Shown here one piece after another: positions 44,575-56,242 of a stretch of 64,000 bases of DNA. The stretch is from Melampsora larici-populina 98AG31 (Eukaryota; Basidiomycota; Pucciniomycetes; Pucciniales; Melampsoraceae). Under the pieces are notes generated by a model. It had not been told where the DNA came from, did not search any database, and saw only the letters and a program-made list of their open reading frames with translations. The translations under genes were made by a program, and so were the position numbers. Every line of letters begins with the position of its first letter. Positions within the stretch are counted from its first letter, which is position 1. The DNA lies in assembly GCF_000204055.1 (NCBI RefSeq), contig NW_006768766.1, forward strand, positions 146,233-210,232, in the 5' to 3' direction.

Positions 44575-45026
44575 ATGCCTTCAAATCGTGACCACGATCT
44601 TGTACCTCACGCTACATATGCCAACGTAAGTATATTTCCTTCTCAGCAATCAATATTTTAACTAACACAGTGATATCAGATTTTAGTTGTGGCCCTCGAA
44701 CGTCGGTCACTCCGTATTGTCTTCGACAGCAGCGTCGCATTTGGGGACATCTTCATTCCCGTAAGTACATATTCTAGCATTCCCTGACTACGCTGATTCC
44801 CGGTCGCCCTGCATTTCAGGTCGCGTCTGTACTGAACCACGCATCATCAGCAGCAGTGTTTACGCTCCCTTCACAGCGTTCTTTGCAACGATCCCCTCGA
44901 ACTCGCGGTGTCGGCCTCTTCAACGAACCCGCTGAATACATTGTTATCTCTCTTGAACATCAGATCCGAGGCTTACCCCATGTTGTAATATCCTACGCGC
45001 CCTGTACCTTCCCATCTCTCATCTAA
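44575..45026 (+). CDS. Small orphan protein in a GC-rich patch (112 aa, three exons)
   Basis: Exons 44575-44625, 44680-44760, 44820-45026; both introns are GTAAGT..CAG and in phase, giving 113 codons with stop. The N-terminus is MPSNRDHDLVPHATYAN; the middle exon reads ALERRSLRIVFDSSVAFGD. No signal peptide, membrane helix or known motif. Base composition is well above the neighbours (synonymous C/G use), so it may have a different origin or be part of an unrecognised element. Family unknown. Confidence 0.6.
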
Positions 45027-45278
45027 TTTAGTATTAGCTCTCACTTGTTTGCGACCACTTTTATCGAACTGCCAAAATCAAATTACTTGAATCATCAATT
45101 TGTTAATTTTTTTAACTCAAATTTTTAACTTTATTTTGGATTTTTTTAGTCTGTTATATTCATTTCTTTGGAATAATCAAATAAAATTGATAACCTAGTT
45201 TCAAAAAAATTATCAAGTCAGTATTCAAACACCTGAGCTACAATCATTTCAAATAAACTGATACATACCTCAATAGAT

Positions 45279-48077
45279 ATGCCATATGAGAACCGTCCAT
45301 CACCTCCTCACATGAATTTCAGTGAGGAGAAAAGTCAGGCCTCTTCTGTAGACTCAGATTTGGACCAGGACAAACTCGAGATGAAGAATAACCCCGCCTC
45401 ACAGCCGAAATTTCCTGCTCCGAGTTTCCAAACTTTCTCTCAAGCACCGTCAGTTCCAGGTCCTCTTGATGCGGTTCAACAAGTTGGTTTATCCGATCAC
45501 GAAGTCCAGGAAATCTCAAAGGAAGAATATTACCAGAATGTGAACTCGACTTCGGCCATCCTCAAGGAACAGCTTAAAGTTGCTGGTCTTCCTCCTCGAG
45601 TTTATGATTTGATTGAACAAGCTGGAAAGGAATGTGATAACGCTTTTGAAGGTTGCTATTGTTCATTTACTTCTTTCTTTTTGGGTGCTTTCTGACCCCT
45701 TTTCTTTTGCAGACTTAGAGCGAGGAAAACGTCCACCAACTCGACCCAATGTGAAGGTCATCTGGATTCAAGATGACTCCCCGCCTCCGCCCAACCAAAG
45801 GCGTTCTGAACGTACCCGCGAAGCCGCTCCCAGCTACTCCGGCACTCAGATGCGCTCGAAACGGACCCGTTTGAATCTTAGCTCGAAACCCAAAGACCCA
45901 ATCAATGAACATGATTCGAATGAGGATGCCGAAGGAGACGATGATTCGAATTCTGGTGGCCATGAGGACGAGGAAGAAGAAAAATCAAATGATGAAGTTG
46001 TTCAACATCTCAAAATGAAAAAGAACCAGCAGAACATCAAGATCAAGACAAACTTTCAACCTCAGATGAACTAGATCTTCCCCCGGTCAACTTATCTCAA
46101 AAATCTCTACGGAAAGGAGTCATTCGATCAACCTCTTCAGACTTAGATGGAGAACCAATCTCCTCAGCACTATTGTCTCCACCACCCGTCCCGGAACCTT
46201 CTCCTGGCCCATCTTCCAAACTTGAGGATGAGGAAGATGGGTTAGGGAAAATCAGGGAGCCCCGAAGCTCACCGGCTCCTGAACAATCTCCGGCCCACGA
46301 AAAATCTCAGGTTCCCGAACAGCCTCCGGCTCCCAAACGCTCTCCGGCTCCCGAACAGCCTCCGGCTCCCGAACGCTCTCCGGCTCCGGTTCCCGAAAGA
46401 TCCTCTGATCTGCCTTCGAGATTGCCTGCAGATGTTAATATATTACCTGCAGAAGTTCTTGGCAACCCCCATCCGGTCATGAAGATATTGAAATGGAGGT
46501 TGGATCCCCGGTGGAACCAATTACTCAGCTCATCAAGAACCAAATTGGTCAGTTTGTATTTTACGTTCGGCCAGGTCATAACCAGGGTAAGAACTCTGTG
46601 AAAACACTATTTTAACTTTTCCTCTCTTTTTGACCATTCTTGTCTCTCATAGAAACAAATGTCCAAGTCACACCATGTGAAGACAAAATGGATCTAGACA
46701 TTCCAGTCTTTGACACAACTGAAGTGGCAACTATTCCAGCCAACTTACCTCCCGCAATCTCGGAGACGGATTTTATCCTGAAGCATCAAGAAGTTTTCTG
46801 TCAAAGTTTCACCGAATTTCCGGCCAAAAAGATGTCTTCAGCTACCTTTGCCAAAGGTAGAGACAGTGCTTTCAACTTGATCACCATGAGACTTGAACAT
46901 ATTCCTCTCTTGGAAAAGCCATCTTTCCAATTACCTCCGGGAACGTGTTTTTCAGGCAGCAAGATGTCTAATTCAGCATGGCTTGAATTTGTTAATGAGC
47001 AAGGTTAGTGCATATGATTTATTGAATTTTGGTAAAGTAAATCAACTGACATACCCTTTTGTCACAGGACTTCAATTCTTCACACCTGCTGAAGGTGAAT
47101 TGCTGTTTAGCTCCGAATTATGGAGCCCTTCTTTGTTTCAAGATTCTTTCAATCCGGACCTGGATACAAAGTTATGGCCTTTTCACGTATGGCGGACTGT
47201 GCGGCCTATTGGATGTCCTTCCAAAAAGAAACGTCAAGAGGTTTCTAATTTATTTCAAGATGCTATTGCGGTGGCTGGGGATCAAGTCATTCACAAGAAT
47301 ACCTTTGAAGAAAACCCGGATGCTACTCCTTATGAAAATAGTTATAGATTTGTTTCTCATTTATTATTAACTCGTCCAACCTTAGGCTCCAGCGGTGGCG
47401 GAGAAAATCTACTTACTTCAGGCTTGTCAGGATCTCAATTAATTGCACACGAATCAGCAGTGGTCAAAGCCGGTACATTGAATAATCTTCAAAACTTTTC
47501 AGTCAGTGTTCACGATGTATTAATGGGGATAGCTGTAATGGATTTACATTCAAAAATTCCTGAAAAAGCAACTGATACGGAGCAAAAACAAATCAAAAAA
47601 GATATCAATAAGAAGATTGATGAATTGAAGGAGGTTGGGTTTGCATGGGGTTCCTTGGCCGGTTTCATAACTAGTGGTGTTAGAGGATTAATGTTGGCTT
47701 CAAGAGATAAGCATGTGCCAGTGGGCAATGCTATGGCAATCATCAAGGCTGCGGAAGAAATTCAAAAGTTGGAGAAGATTCAGATCAAGGAGAAGATTTG
47801 GTGCCGGACTCATGATTATATTATGGGACTTTTGGTCCAAGGGTATTTCCCTCACAAGCGGTCAGTTCATCCAGGGAAATCAGTGTTTGGTGAAGTCAAG
47901 GTTCAAAAGATTCAGCTGGCCATATGCCTGGCCTACGACATTGGATACTATTGGTCGGTGCAGGTACCAGGTATGACTTGTGCTATTCTTCCTAAAGCTT
48001 ATATCCCTTTGGTGAAGATCAACAACACCAAGCTGACAGTTGAAGGGGAAGAGGAAGATGCAATGGATATTGAGTAA
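45279..48077 (+). CDS. Unrecognised rust protein, multi-exon, Pro-rich middle
   Basis: Clear exons: 45279-45651, 45713 to about 46000, a further coding stretch about 46000-46560, one about 46653-47004, and about 47067-48077. The joins 45651/45713 and VNEQ|GLQFFTP are in phase. Between about 45996 and 46008 the frame changes by one base: either an unusual intron (a GTGGCC donor near 45955 to CAG at 46066 would work) or a real frameshift. The middle has imperfect SPAPEQPPAPER repeats (46300-46400). The C-terminal 340 aa are well ordered, with alpha-helical stretches (for example EIQKLEKIQIKEKIW), and end in an acidic tail EGEEEDAMDIE. No homologue recognised; likely lineage-specific. Confidence 0.6.
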
Positions 48078-48652
48078 ATGTTTTGTATCTTCTATGTTTT
48101 GTTTTCTTCTTTTCTCACCAAAATACTCTTATGTAAGCAATGTCAACTATCATTGGTTCTTGAGTAATAAAACTTTCCGTGGTACAACCTTGTGTGAACC
48201 ATATGATGACATGTGAGATATGTAAACATACCAACTGTAACATGTAAGGCTACATGTGTATACATGATGTAATGGCTGACCACAACTCAGCCACCATTTG
48301 AGTGGAAGCATTTAACCAGTCCTTCGTTCCCAGTTTCTTCCGATCTTATTATTATTTAATTCTGTTCTGTCCGCTTCCTTCAATTTGTTGAATCAACCAA
48401 GGTAATCCATGTTCTTCCTTTGTCTTCCCGTCTGTTCTTTACTTCACTGAGATGAAGACAGATCATATAAGAAGATATATTATATCCTCAAGAAGAAATG
48501 GAAACTTGAAGAATCCACAAGAAGCCGAATCTAATTGAATGTAGATGAATAAATCAATCAACATTTCTCAAACATCTGTTCAATTCATCGCAAAAGAAGA
48601 CTCATATAATTCAAAACATTTACCTCTCATGATTTACTCACAAACAATTATT
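48078..48652. other. Intergenic before the tandem array
   Basis: The 3' flank of the previous gene, with an AATAAA-like AATAAAA at 48166, and AT-rich DNA. Nothing else seen. Confidence 0.45.
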
Positions 48653-49265
48653 GAAGACGGTGGCACTTGAGATACATGCAGAGATGTTTATGTCTCGTGA
48701 AGGGCAGGGCAAGTGACTGAGGGGTACCCCAACTACCAGCCTAACCCTTTGCTAAATGTATCTCAGTGCTTCCGCATTTCATTCCTCAAGAATTTACTCA
48801 ATACTTATTCAATCAATGATTCACAAATGCAAATTAACTTAAATGATTTAAAGCTCACCGTTATTCACATTGACTCATGGAAGACGGAAGTACTTGAGAT
48901 ACATGCAGAGATGTTTATGTCTCGTGAAGGGCAGGGCAAGTGACTGAGGGGTACCCCAACTACCAGCCTAACCCTTTGCTAAATGTATCTCAGTGCTTCC
49001 GCATTTCATTCCTCAAGAATTTACTCAATACTTATTCAATCAATGATTCACAAATGCAAATTAACTTAAATGATTTAAAGCTCACCGTTATTCACATTGA
49101 CTCATGGAAGACGGAAGTACTTGAGATACATGCAGAGATGTTTATGTCTCGTGAAGGGCAGGGCAAGTGACTGAGGGGTACCCCAACTACCAGCCTAACC
49201 CTTTGCTAAATGTATCTCAGTGCTTCCGCATTTCATTCCTCAAGAAATTACTCAATACTTATTCA
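48653..49265. repeat. Tandem array of 227-bp units, almost three copies
   Basis: Units start at 48653, 48880 and 49107 (period exactly 227). The first two are almost identical; the third diverges after about 49265. Each holds AGGGCAGGGCAAGTGACTGA and a palindrome-poor AT-rich half. The repeated 76-codon open frame in each is not a gene: 227 is not a multiple of three and there is no independent support. Confidence 0.95.
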
Positions 49266-49412
49266 TTCAATTATTCATTCATAAGATCTCACATTGAATC
49301 ATTTCATACAACCAAAATTTTATTCACTTATTTCTTTGCATCCCCACACACATTCCAAAATATTCACGTGTTGAACATACCATTAATCAAAGCTATGTTT
49401 TTTTCCCTGTAG

Positions 49413-51047
49413 ATGCCCAAACCAGTATCTGAACTTCGAAAGCAAAAGATGGTTGAGTACCAAAAGCGGAAGAAGGCTCAACAACACAATGCCCAACGGG
49501 ATCCGGTCCGGGATGTTGGAAGAGAACATGTCAGTCAAAGAATCAAAGCAGGAATCAAAGACCGGTTTGGCTTGCCAGAGGACTGTGATGTATTCCGAGT
49601 TCCTCAATTTGGGAACAGGAAAGAGCGAGTAGTGACCTATGGGACTGTGGTACTTGTGAATCTGGCTGGAAATAAGCTTATATGTGTTGCTAGGTTCAAC
49701 AAAGAGGTCAAGTCCCTTGAACTTTCTGTTGTTTCCACATGGCTGACATTTCTTGCTGCAGGACCCCGCCAGCATTGACCCTGCCCAAGTGCAACTTTGG
49801 AAAGACTTTCGAAGGGCTATCAAGATCATGCATCAACACTCTGAAGCACGGGGTGTAATCAAGGAAAATCATGCAGTCAAGATGCTACCGCCCCACGAGC
49901 GGCAAGGTACTATGAAAGCATTTGGTCACAGATCATCTAAGCGTGCTGGACAATATCAAAGAGGAACAGTTATTGGTTTGTTTATCTTCACCTTTCCACA
50001 GGAGGACATTTCAGAAAGTTAATTTGTTCAATGTCTTAACACCAGCAACCTATGCCCAAAATTCATCTACCAGCAAGGACCCAGCCAAACTAGACGAGGA
50101 CAAAGCCCGCCAAGATGAACTTCCTTGGGTAGTGGACTTTCATGCTGAAAGGACATGTTCATTATCTCTATTTGTGTATGATTCCAACAAGAAGCTGGCC
50201 GAAGACACTGATGCCCCGTCGTGGGGATCAAAAGAGCCGGTGCCTGGTAGCAAAGAGTGGGAGAAATCACCCAATGCCCAAGTCTTTGGGGACAAGGCTT
50301 TTGTGGGATCCAATGTGATTGCTACCACTGGAGGATTCCGCAACGGAGTTCATTGTGACTTTGATGCCACCGGATTTGCTTCGGGTTTCTTCTGCTTAAT
50401 TGATGCGAACACATGTTGAGTATTTAATATTCACAGTCTTATGACCAATCTGCTGACATATGTAATCTATTACAGCTGAAATTATTACTCCGGCAAGAAG
50501 ACTCGAACTTTTGGCCGAGAGGAAGGAAGAAATTGAACTAGAGAAGAAGACTGGACACCGCATTGATAAGAAGCATCCCCAAGTTGGTGCCAAGTTTGTA
50601 ATTCACATCAGTAACTATTTCAAGTTTATTGTAGACATCAATGCAGCTGATGTGGTAGAATTACTGTGGGCAACAGATGTTTGCCACAACACCGAACATT
50701 TTTTATTTTCTGAAGGAGAAAAAAAAAAGACAACATACTTGCAGGGTGCTGTAACAAGGGAAAAAACCAAGGCAAGAAAAGGGATTGGAAAGAGTAAAGG
50801 GGCAGTAGACCATGTACTTGCTTATGCTTGTAGCACTCAGATCAGTACCACTGTGGTGGCAGCAATGAAGGAGATTATGGAACAGCGGGCTGGTTTGGAT
50901 GATGAGAGCTGGGAAAAATTGCACAGCGGCCTTGCAGAGACCTACGATAAGCAGATGCAACGGAAACGGGCCAATTTGGACCATCTTCAGAATAAGATTA
51001 CTTCTTATAAGGAAACAAAAGGTTCAGCACTCAGATTTTTAAAATGA
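49413..51047 (+). CDS. Tet/JBP-like 2-oxoglutarate/Fe(II) oxygenase (rust family)
   Basis: Exons I can place: 49413-49706, 49762 to about 49970, about 50010-50414, 50476-51047. The ATG at 49413 follows an acceptor-like TCCCTGTAG, so a 5' exon may exist. The N-terminal part has a Lys/Arg-rich helix, then YGTVVLVNLAGNKLICVARF, which is like the leading strands of the fungal Tet-like domain. The GVHCDFDATGFASGFFCLID block supplies an HxD iron-binding pair, with a later His in VCHNTEHF. This family was inferred to oxidise 5-methylcytosine or a related base; here that is inference from motif layout. The join near 49975-50025 is not settled (possible GTTATT or GTTTGT donor). A Lys-rich helical tail follows the domain. 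Confidence 0.55.
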
Positions 51048-51188
51048 TATATACATGGTTTTTTTTTGTTTTTAAGATGATAATTTTGTGAGCAAAGGGA
51101 TTTTGTAAATTTTTGATTTTTTTAAGAGCAACAAATTTTGGAATACAGATTGAAAGGAAAGAATTTACTCCTGAATTTCGGCCTTGTG

Positions 51189-53352
51189 CTAATCTCTTGC
51201 TGGAATATGAGTCTGTTCCCCAGACTTACCTCCATACAACAGCTCCATCTCCTCCCGTAGACTTAATTTTGCTACCTTTGGCGGTAGCAACCCCAGGTGC
51301 TTGCATATCTTGTTGCATTCGTGCTGGGTAGAGAAGTTCTCCAAGCCTTTCCTTCCAGTATTTCCGTCGCACCAAGCCATACTGGGGCCAAAACAAACCG
51401 TCAGGCAAAATGTTGGAATGCAAGCACAAAAGTACTTACTTGCTCGTATCCACAATCAAAGGGTCTGTCAAAACCAAACCTACCCCCTGAAGATCCGCAA
51501 CCATTCTTCTTCCGCCATAGTGTTTATGAGACCAATGACTGAGAGCTTGCATTACTTCATTGACTAAAGGACTGTCTGAAGGCCGGAGTTCAAAGTTGTG
51601 ATTGCTGGTATACTTGCGGTATTGTGTAACATCAAGTACTTCTTCAAAGAAATAAGCACATTCTGTCGTAGCACTGCTTCCTGCATAGACCGGAAAGTTT
51701 TGAACCATCTGGAAAATAAAAACATGTTATCGAGAAAGCTTGAATAAAATGAGATCCATATATTTGACTCACACGAATGTTTTGGATAGCTTCAACCGTT
51801 GCAGGGAAAAGTTGAATTTCATTCAGACCCAAAGCGGCTTTCTTAAACTTTTCAATCACCATGGAAACAGCAGCATACACTCCACCGGATTCTTTATGGA
51901 CAGCCAGATGAGTCATATTGGGAGGCAGCTCCCTCCGCTTCTTGGCAACCATCGGAGTCACCTCACCACCAGGTGTTCTTCCAAAGGCATTGTAACATGT
52001 CCTGAAAGAACCTTTTCCAATCACCACACTTTCATCAACTTTGAAATGATACGGTGTTACCACCCATTCAGGTTTACCTTCTGCATTTCCTGTCAAAATG
52101 CATTTTTTCCCAACGGTGAAACCGTCTGTAGTCTCAGCAGGTGGAACAGGGCAAGCCATGGGAAGCTTTCGACCAAATACGGAGATATCAATAGCCTCTC
52201 TGAAATCAAAGGCCGGTACTAAGGAGGGCATGTCAGCCAGACCAAAAATGAGTAGTGAACAAGAGCGGTGAGCTTACCTGTCTGGTGAGGTGGTATCACA
52301 TGAGTCATAGCTACAGGAGCCACATCACTCTGAGCACGGTGGGGAGATTTTCGTGGGGTGATGGGTGGCGGGAGTGTGTATGTACTATTCTTGGTTTTAA
52401 AATTAGAAGCCTTCTTTCGAGTGACTCGTGGTGAGGTGACTTTTGTTGAAGTTGAAGGTGTACACCTGGCTTTCTTGCTTGGCTGGAATATTTCGACACT
52501 CAAAGGCAGATCACCATCACTATCACTATCACTATCACCATAATCCGCTTCTTCATCTCCATCATCTAATAACATCTCCTCATAAGTCAAATGTTGAGAT
52601 GCCTTTCTTTTAGCTTGTCGTTGAGGTTGTACCGGCTTACTGGTGGAAGGTCAAAGCCAAGGATTATTTTTGACATATTTGTCAGCCAGAAAAATTAGCT
52701 CGAGGCTAGGTTCTCCTTTAGTGTCATCAAGATATCTGGCAAAAACTTCATTGTTATGTAAGACCACAGGTGATTTCCGGCCACGGCCGGTTTTGGCCAG
52801 GTTGAAATACTCAGAGTTGTAAACTTTGGGTGCCTGAGGGTAAAGAGGAGAGTCAACCGAGTGGTCCCACAGGTTGAAGATGCCTTCCTTGGTGTCGTCC
52901 AAGAGTGTCAACGATGACCTATCCACAGTGAAAGTTCCCCGAAGTAGACCATGAGCGAAAGAGCCGGTGTCGTATATCACCATCCATCCTACAGAGCATA
53001 CTCGGCCAGTGTGAGTAGTGAAAGGTGGAGGTTTAGGTGCTGCTGGATGACCATTAAACATGCGGTTGCTGCTAGCTTGTTTCTTGGCAGCAGCTCGCTT
53101 TGACTTGTCGCTTTGAAGTTGGTGAACATGAGTACCAGTGGAAGTCGAGGTACGGGCTGCAACAGCTGCTTTGGCATTGATGACCTTGAGATTGGCAGGG
53201 CGGGGTTGAGAAGCTTGGGTGGGTGCCTGCTGGGGGGGAGAAGGAACCTTTTTGTTTTGGTCCGCATTGATGTTTTCAAGGCAGGGTCCACATATTTTGT
53301 GTTCGCCTTGACGGAGAGTACTTTGACATAAGGGACAAGTAGGTCGGTTCAT
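51189..53352 (-). pseudogene. Alpha-kinase (MHCK/eEF2K type) with zinc-ribbon N-terminus; one in-frame TGA
   Basis: Exons: 52278-53352, 51773-52218, 51440-51708, 51189-51381; phases agree across all joins (661 codons with stop). The start MNRPTCPLCQ opens a CPLC..CGPC zinc ribbon. The alpha-kinase domain follows from about residue 360, with a glycine-loop region VIGKGSFRTCY, a Lys in VAKKRRE, MVADLQGVGLVLTDP (metal-binding and catalytic part) and the C-terminal ENFSTQHECNKICKHLG, the family's zinc site. A TGA at 52651-52653 (minus strand) interrupts the frame after KNNPWL; sequence after it stays in frame. Either a nonsense mutation (TCGA to TTGA fits) or two separate genes, the second lacking a start. 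Rust genomes are rich in alpha-kinases. Confidence 0.7.
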
Positions 53353-53462
53353 GATAGTGAAATATGAGTATCTGAGAGAAACCAAAGTCGAAGAAGAAGC
53401 TGATTGAAGAAGATTGAGGTCGATCAAAGAAGTGTGGTCGTCAAGAAGATTGAAGTCGATCG

Positions 53463-53640
53463 AAGAAGATTGAAGAAGATTGAAACTGATTCAAGAAGAT
53501 TGAAACCGAATCAAGAAGATGAAGAAGATTGAAACCGATTCAAGAAGATTGAAGAAGATTGAAACCGATTCAAGAAGATTGAAGAAGATTGAAGAAGATT
53601 GAAACCGATTCAAGAATATTGAAGAAGATCGAAGAAGATC
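53463..53640. repeat. Minisatellite of GAAGAAGATTGAAACCGATTCAA type
   Basis: Six or more irregular units of about 23-33 bp built from AGAAGATTGA and AACCGATTCA, directly 5' of the alpha-kinase gene; degenerate units continue to about 53747. Confidence 0.9.
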
Positions 53641-53747
53641 AAAGAGAATTGAAGAATACTAGGGAACAATGAAGCCGATACAAGAATATTGAAGAAGGGT
53701 GAAGCCGATCCAAGAATATCAAAGAAGATTGAAGACAATCAAAGAAG

Positions 53748-53928
53748 GATGAAGAAGAGTGGAGACGATCAAAGAGGTTCAGTGTAGTGTAGAAGAGTGA
53801 AGACGATCAAATAAGGATGAAGAAGAGTGGAGACGATCAAAGAGGTTCAGTGTAGTGTAGAAGAGTGAAGACGATCAAATAAGGATGAAGAAGAGTGGAG
53901 ACAATCAAAGAGGTTCAGTGTAGTGTAG
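53748..53928. repeat. 68-bp tandem repeat, 2.7 copies
   Basis: Units start at 53748, 53816 and 53884 (period 68), nearly identical, with GATGAAGAAGAGTGGAGAC and TTCAGTGTAGTGTAG blocks. Confidence 0.95.
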
Positions 53929-54444
53929 GTTTGGTTGAACAAGTGGATGGGTGGAGACTATAACAAAAGTTGGAGGAATGACTAAGATGATCGGTGATGG
54001 TGTGTGGGTTGTGTGATTGGTTGAGAGGTAGAGGTAGAGAGGTACACTTTTCATCATCTAATGTGAAGTTTTCATTTTTGGGGTCTTTGTTTATGGTTTG
54101 TTAATTGTCGTTTTTTGATTATCAACATTTGTTTTTTGATTTTTGACTTTTGATTTTTTGATTTTTTGATTTTTGAATTTTGATGTCCTCTTTTGTGGTT
54201 TCCTGGTACTTTTTGTGTCAATGCGACAATGGGGTGACAAATGTTGAGTTTCAAGTTGTAAATCTACTGAAATTTGGGCCGTAACCTGGTCTGAAAGGGG
54301 TTTCTGCCATGACTTTTACTCCGGTACAGGGGTTTTTGCCCTGTATTTGAGTATTTTCTGTAGTTTTGTCTTTGATTTTTGAATTTCGCACCCGGGAATT
54401 GTGATTTTCGTTTTTTGATTTTTGCATTGTCACCTTGACACCTC
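53929..54444. other. Intergenic with TTTTTGA low-complexity tract
   Basis: 54100-54185 is a (TTTTTGAT)n-like tract. Minus-strand frames here read Lys/Gln-rich low complexity and are probably not coding, though they directly follow the gag-like gene's stop. Confidence 0.5.
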
Positions 54445-56242
54445 TCACATTCCGTAATTTTGACTACCTTGAAATTTTTCGATCTTCTTTGGTGGTTTAC
54501 CTGTTGAAGGATCCCACCCATATCGTTCACCTCCTTCAACGTAAGGATTCTTCTTAAACAACGCTTCATCTATCGAATTACATAATTGGAAATCGAACAG
54601 ATAATTAGTAATTATTCTAACATCGTTTTCACAGATGAAAAACTTTACCTCTAGATCGAGTTAATAAGAAACACTCTTCTGCTAATGCTTGATTGTATCC
54701 TGAGATGTCTGGTGGTGCAACATGACCATCCACCTCAACTCTATTGATTAAGGATTCTTCTCTAACTCTTATATCGTATTTTAAAGCCGTTAACCATCCC
54801 ATCAACGCCATCACCTTTTCTACATTTGCTTTGTGGGCTAAAGACCATTCTACAAACTTCTTGAAACGTGCGTTGGTTAGTGCATTTATGTAACCATTAT
54901 AATGTATACACCACTCTCCATAATCTAACAACCATTTGTCTGCATATGGTAAACCTGTGTAAGTTTCAGTCTTTAATTCTCCTTCAACAGATTTGATTTT
55001 CTTCTTCGCATGGTAACCCATTGCTTTAGTTTGCCAATCATTATCGAAGATAGTTAATGGAATTGGATACCTTAACTCTTTTATGTTCCTGTCGAAATAT
55101 GGCGTATAACTTCTGTTTTTATAAGTGGAAGTTCTACCTGGAAAGAACCACATTCCATTTTCAAAAACACCTCCATCATCTCTCTTCTTTTCATCATGAG
55201 TTTCTTCTAAAATCGGATTAGCTGATGTTGCTTGTTTATTTGAAGGTCTCTCTTGATGTTTATCTAAATGACCTAAAGCTTCATAGATCTTGAGATATTT
55301 AGACGCTCCATAACCATCGCCTTCTACTGTTAAAGACATAGCTTTCTTGAAAACCTCGTTTTTATCCGTTAAATCTATTTCACTTCCAGTTTTTCCATCT
55401 TTTTCAATCACTACTTGATCTTCTAAAAAACATAATTAATTTCAATTGATTAGTTATAACTGTTTTCAAGGAAATTTGTAAGGATAAACCTTCCGTATTG
55501 CTTACTTTCAAAAGACTTTGGTTGACTTCTCAATAAATCTAAATACGTCGCATTTACAATTTGACTATCACTATCACATCTTTCGATCGATTTGACTTGA
55601 TTCTTAGCTTTCTTTGGTGTACCTAGAAAAACCGTGTAACCATTTGATTAGTTTATCTCACTTTCTATTTGATGACAAGTAAATTATAATCACTTTTCAT
55701 TACCGGAATTTGCTTGAAGGCGCTATTCACATCTAACAAGTTTACATTTGTTTCATCATTCGACTTTTGAGAACTTAAATCATCAATTAAATCTTCTATA
55801 ACTATCGGATTAGCCTTCACTGGATTCTTTATAGTTTTGTTATCCCGTTTTTCGCTTTCTACAATTTGAAAAAGGAATTTCAAGAATTAATATCAGTTTT
55901 CTATTAACTTCCAATTAACTACAAGGAATGTTATTTAGAAATGATTTTACCTCTTAACAGATTAGAATCGAGTACATTGTTATTATTAATGTCTCCTTGA
56001 TTCGTAACTGATTGGACTTCTTTAGAATTTCCATGAAGAGTGCTTGAACCGAGATTCTTGGAGATTTCCGAATCTACTTGGCTCTTATTACCGGTATCAT
56101 CTGTTATACCTTGGCTATTTTGATTTGAACCAGAGTTTCTTGATTGATCTCCTTGGTTTGAAACTAACATATTTTTAACTGAATTATTATCATTATCCTT
56201 CTCTCCAATTGCTGCTTTCTTCCTACTAGTACGATCTGTCAT
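54445..56242 (-). CDS. Gag-like protein of rust retroelement type, or domesticated relative (490 aa, five exons)
   Basis: Exons: 55951-56242, 55694-55858, 55506-55622, 54649-55422, 54445-54569; 491 codons with stop, in phase. The N-terminal 240 residues are Asn/Ser/Lys-rich. The ordered part (WLLDYGEWCIHYNGYINA; WSLAHKANVEKVMALMGWL; ALKYDIRVRE) and the end (NPYVEGGERYGWDPSTGK) resemble, from memory, capsid-like hypothetical proteins that accompany retroelements in Puccinia and other basidiomycetes, which normally continue into CCCH-type zinc knuckles. No knuckle follows here and no pol is nearby, so it may be a lone or domesticated copy. Exon 2's donor (GTGATT) is weak. Intact frame argues for selection or recency. 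Confidence 0.6.

Noticed and set aside
44575..45026. Recent bacterial gene transfer as the source of the GC-rich gene
   Set aside because: Two canonical short introns in phase argue for a long eukaryotic history; composition alone is not enough.
48653..49265. Regular repeats that might suggest a CRISPR array
   Set aside because: The units are 227 bp, adjoining, without spacers, in a eukaryotic genome.
48713..49412. Three head-to-tail open frames of about 76 codons starting MTEGYPNYQP
   Set aside because: They are produced by the 227-bp tandem repeat, whose length is not a multiple of three; no splice or promoter support.
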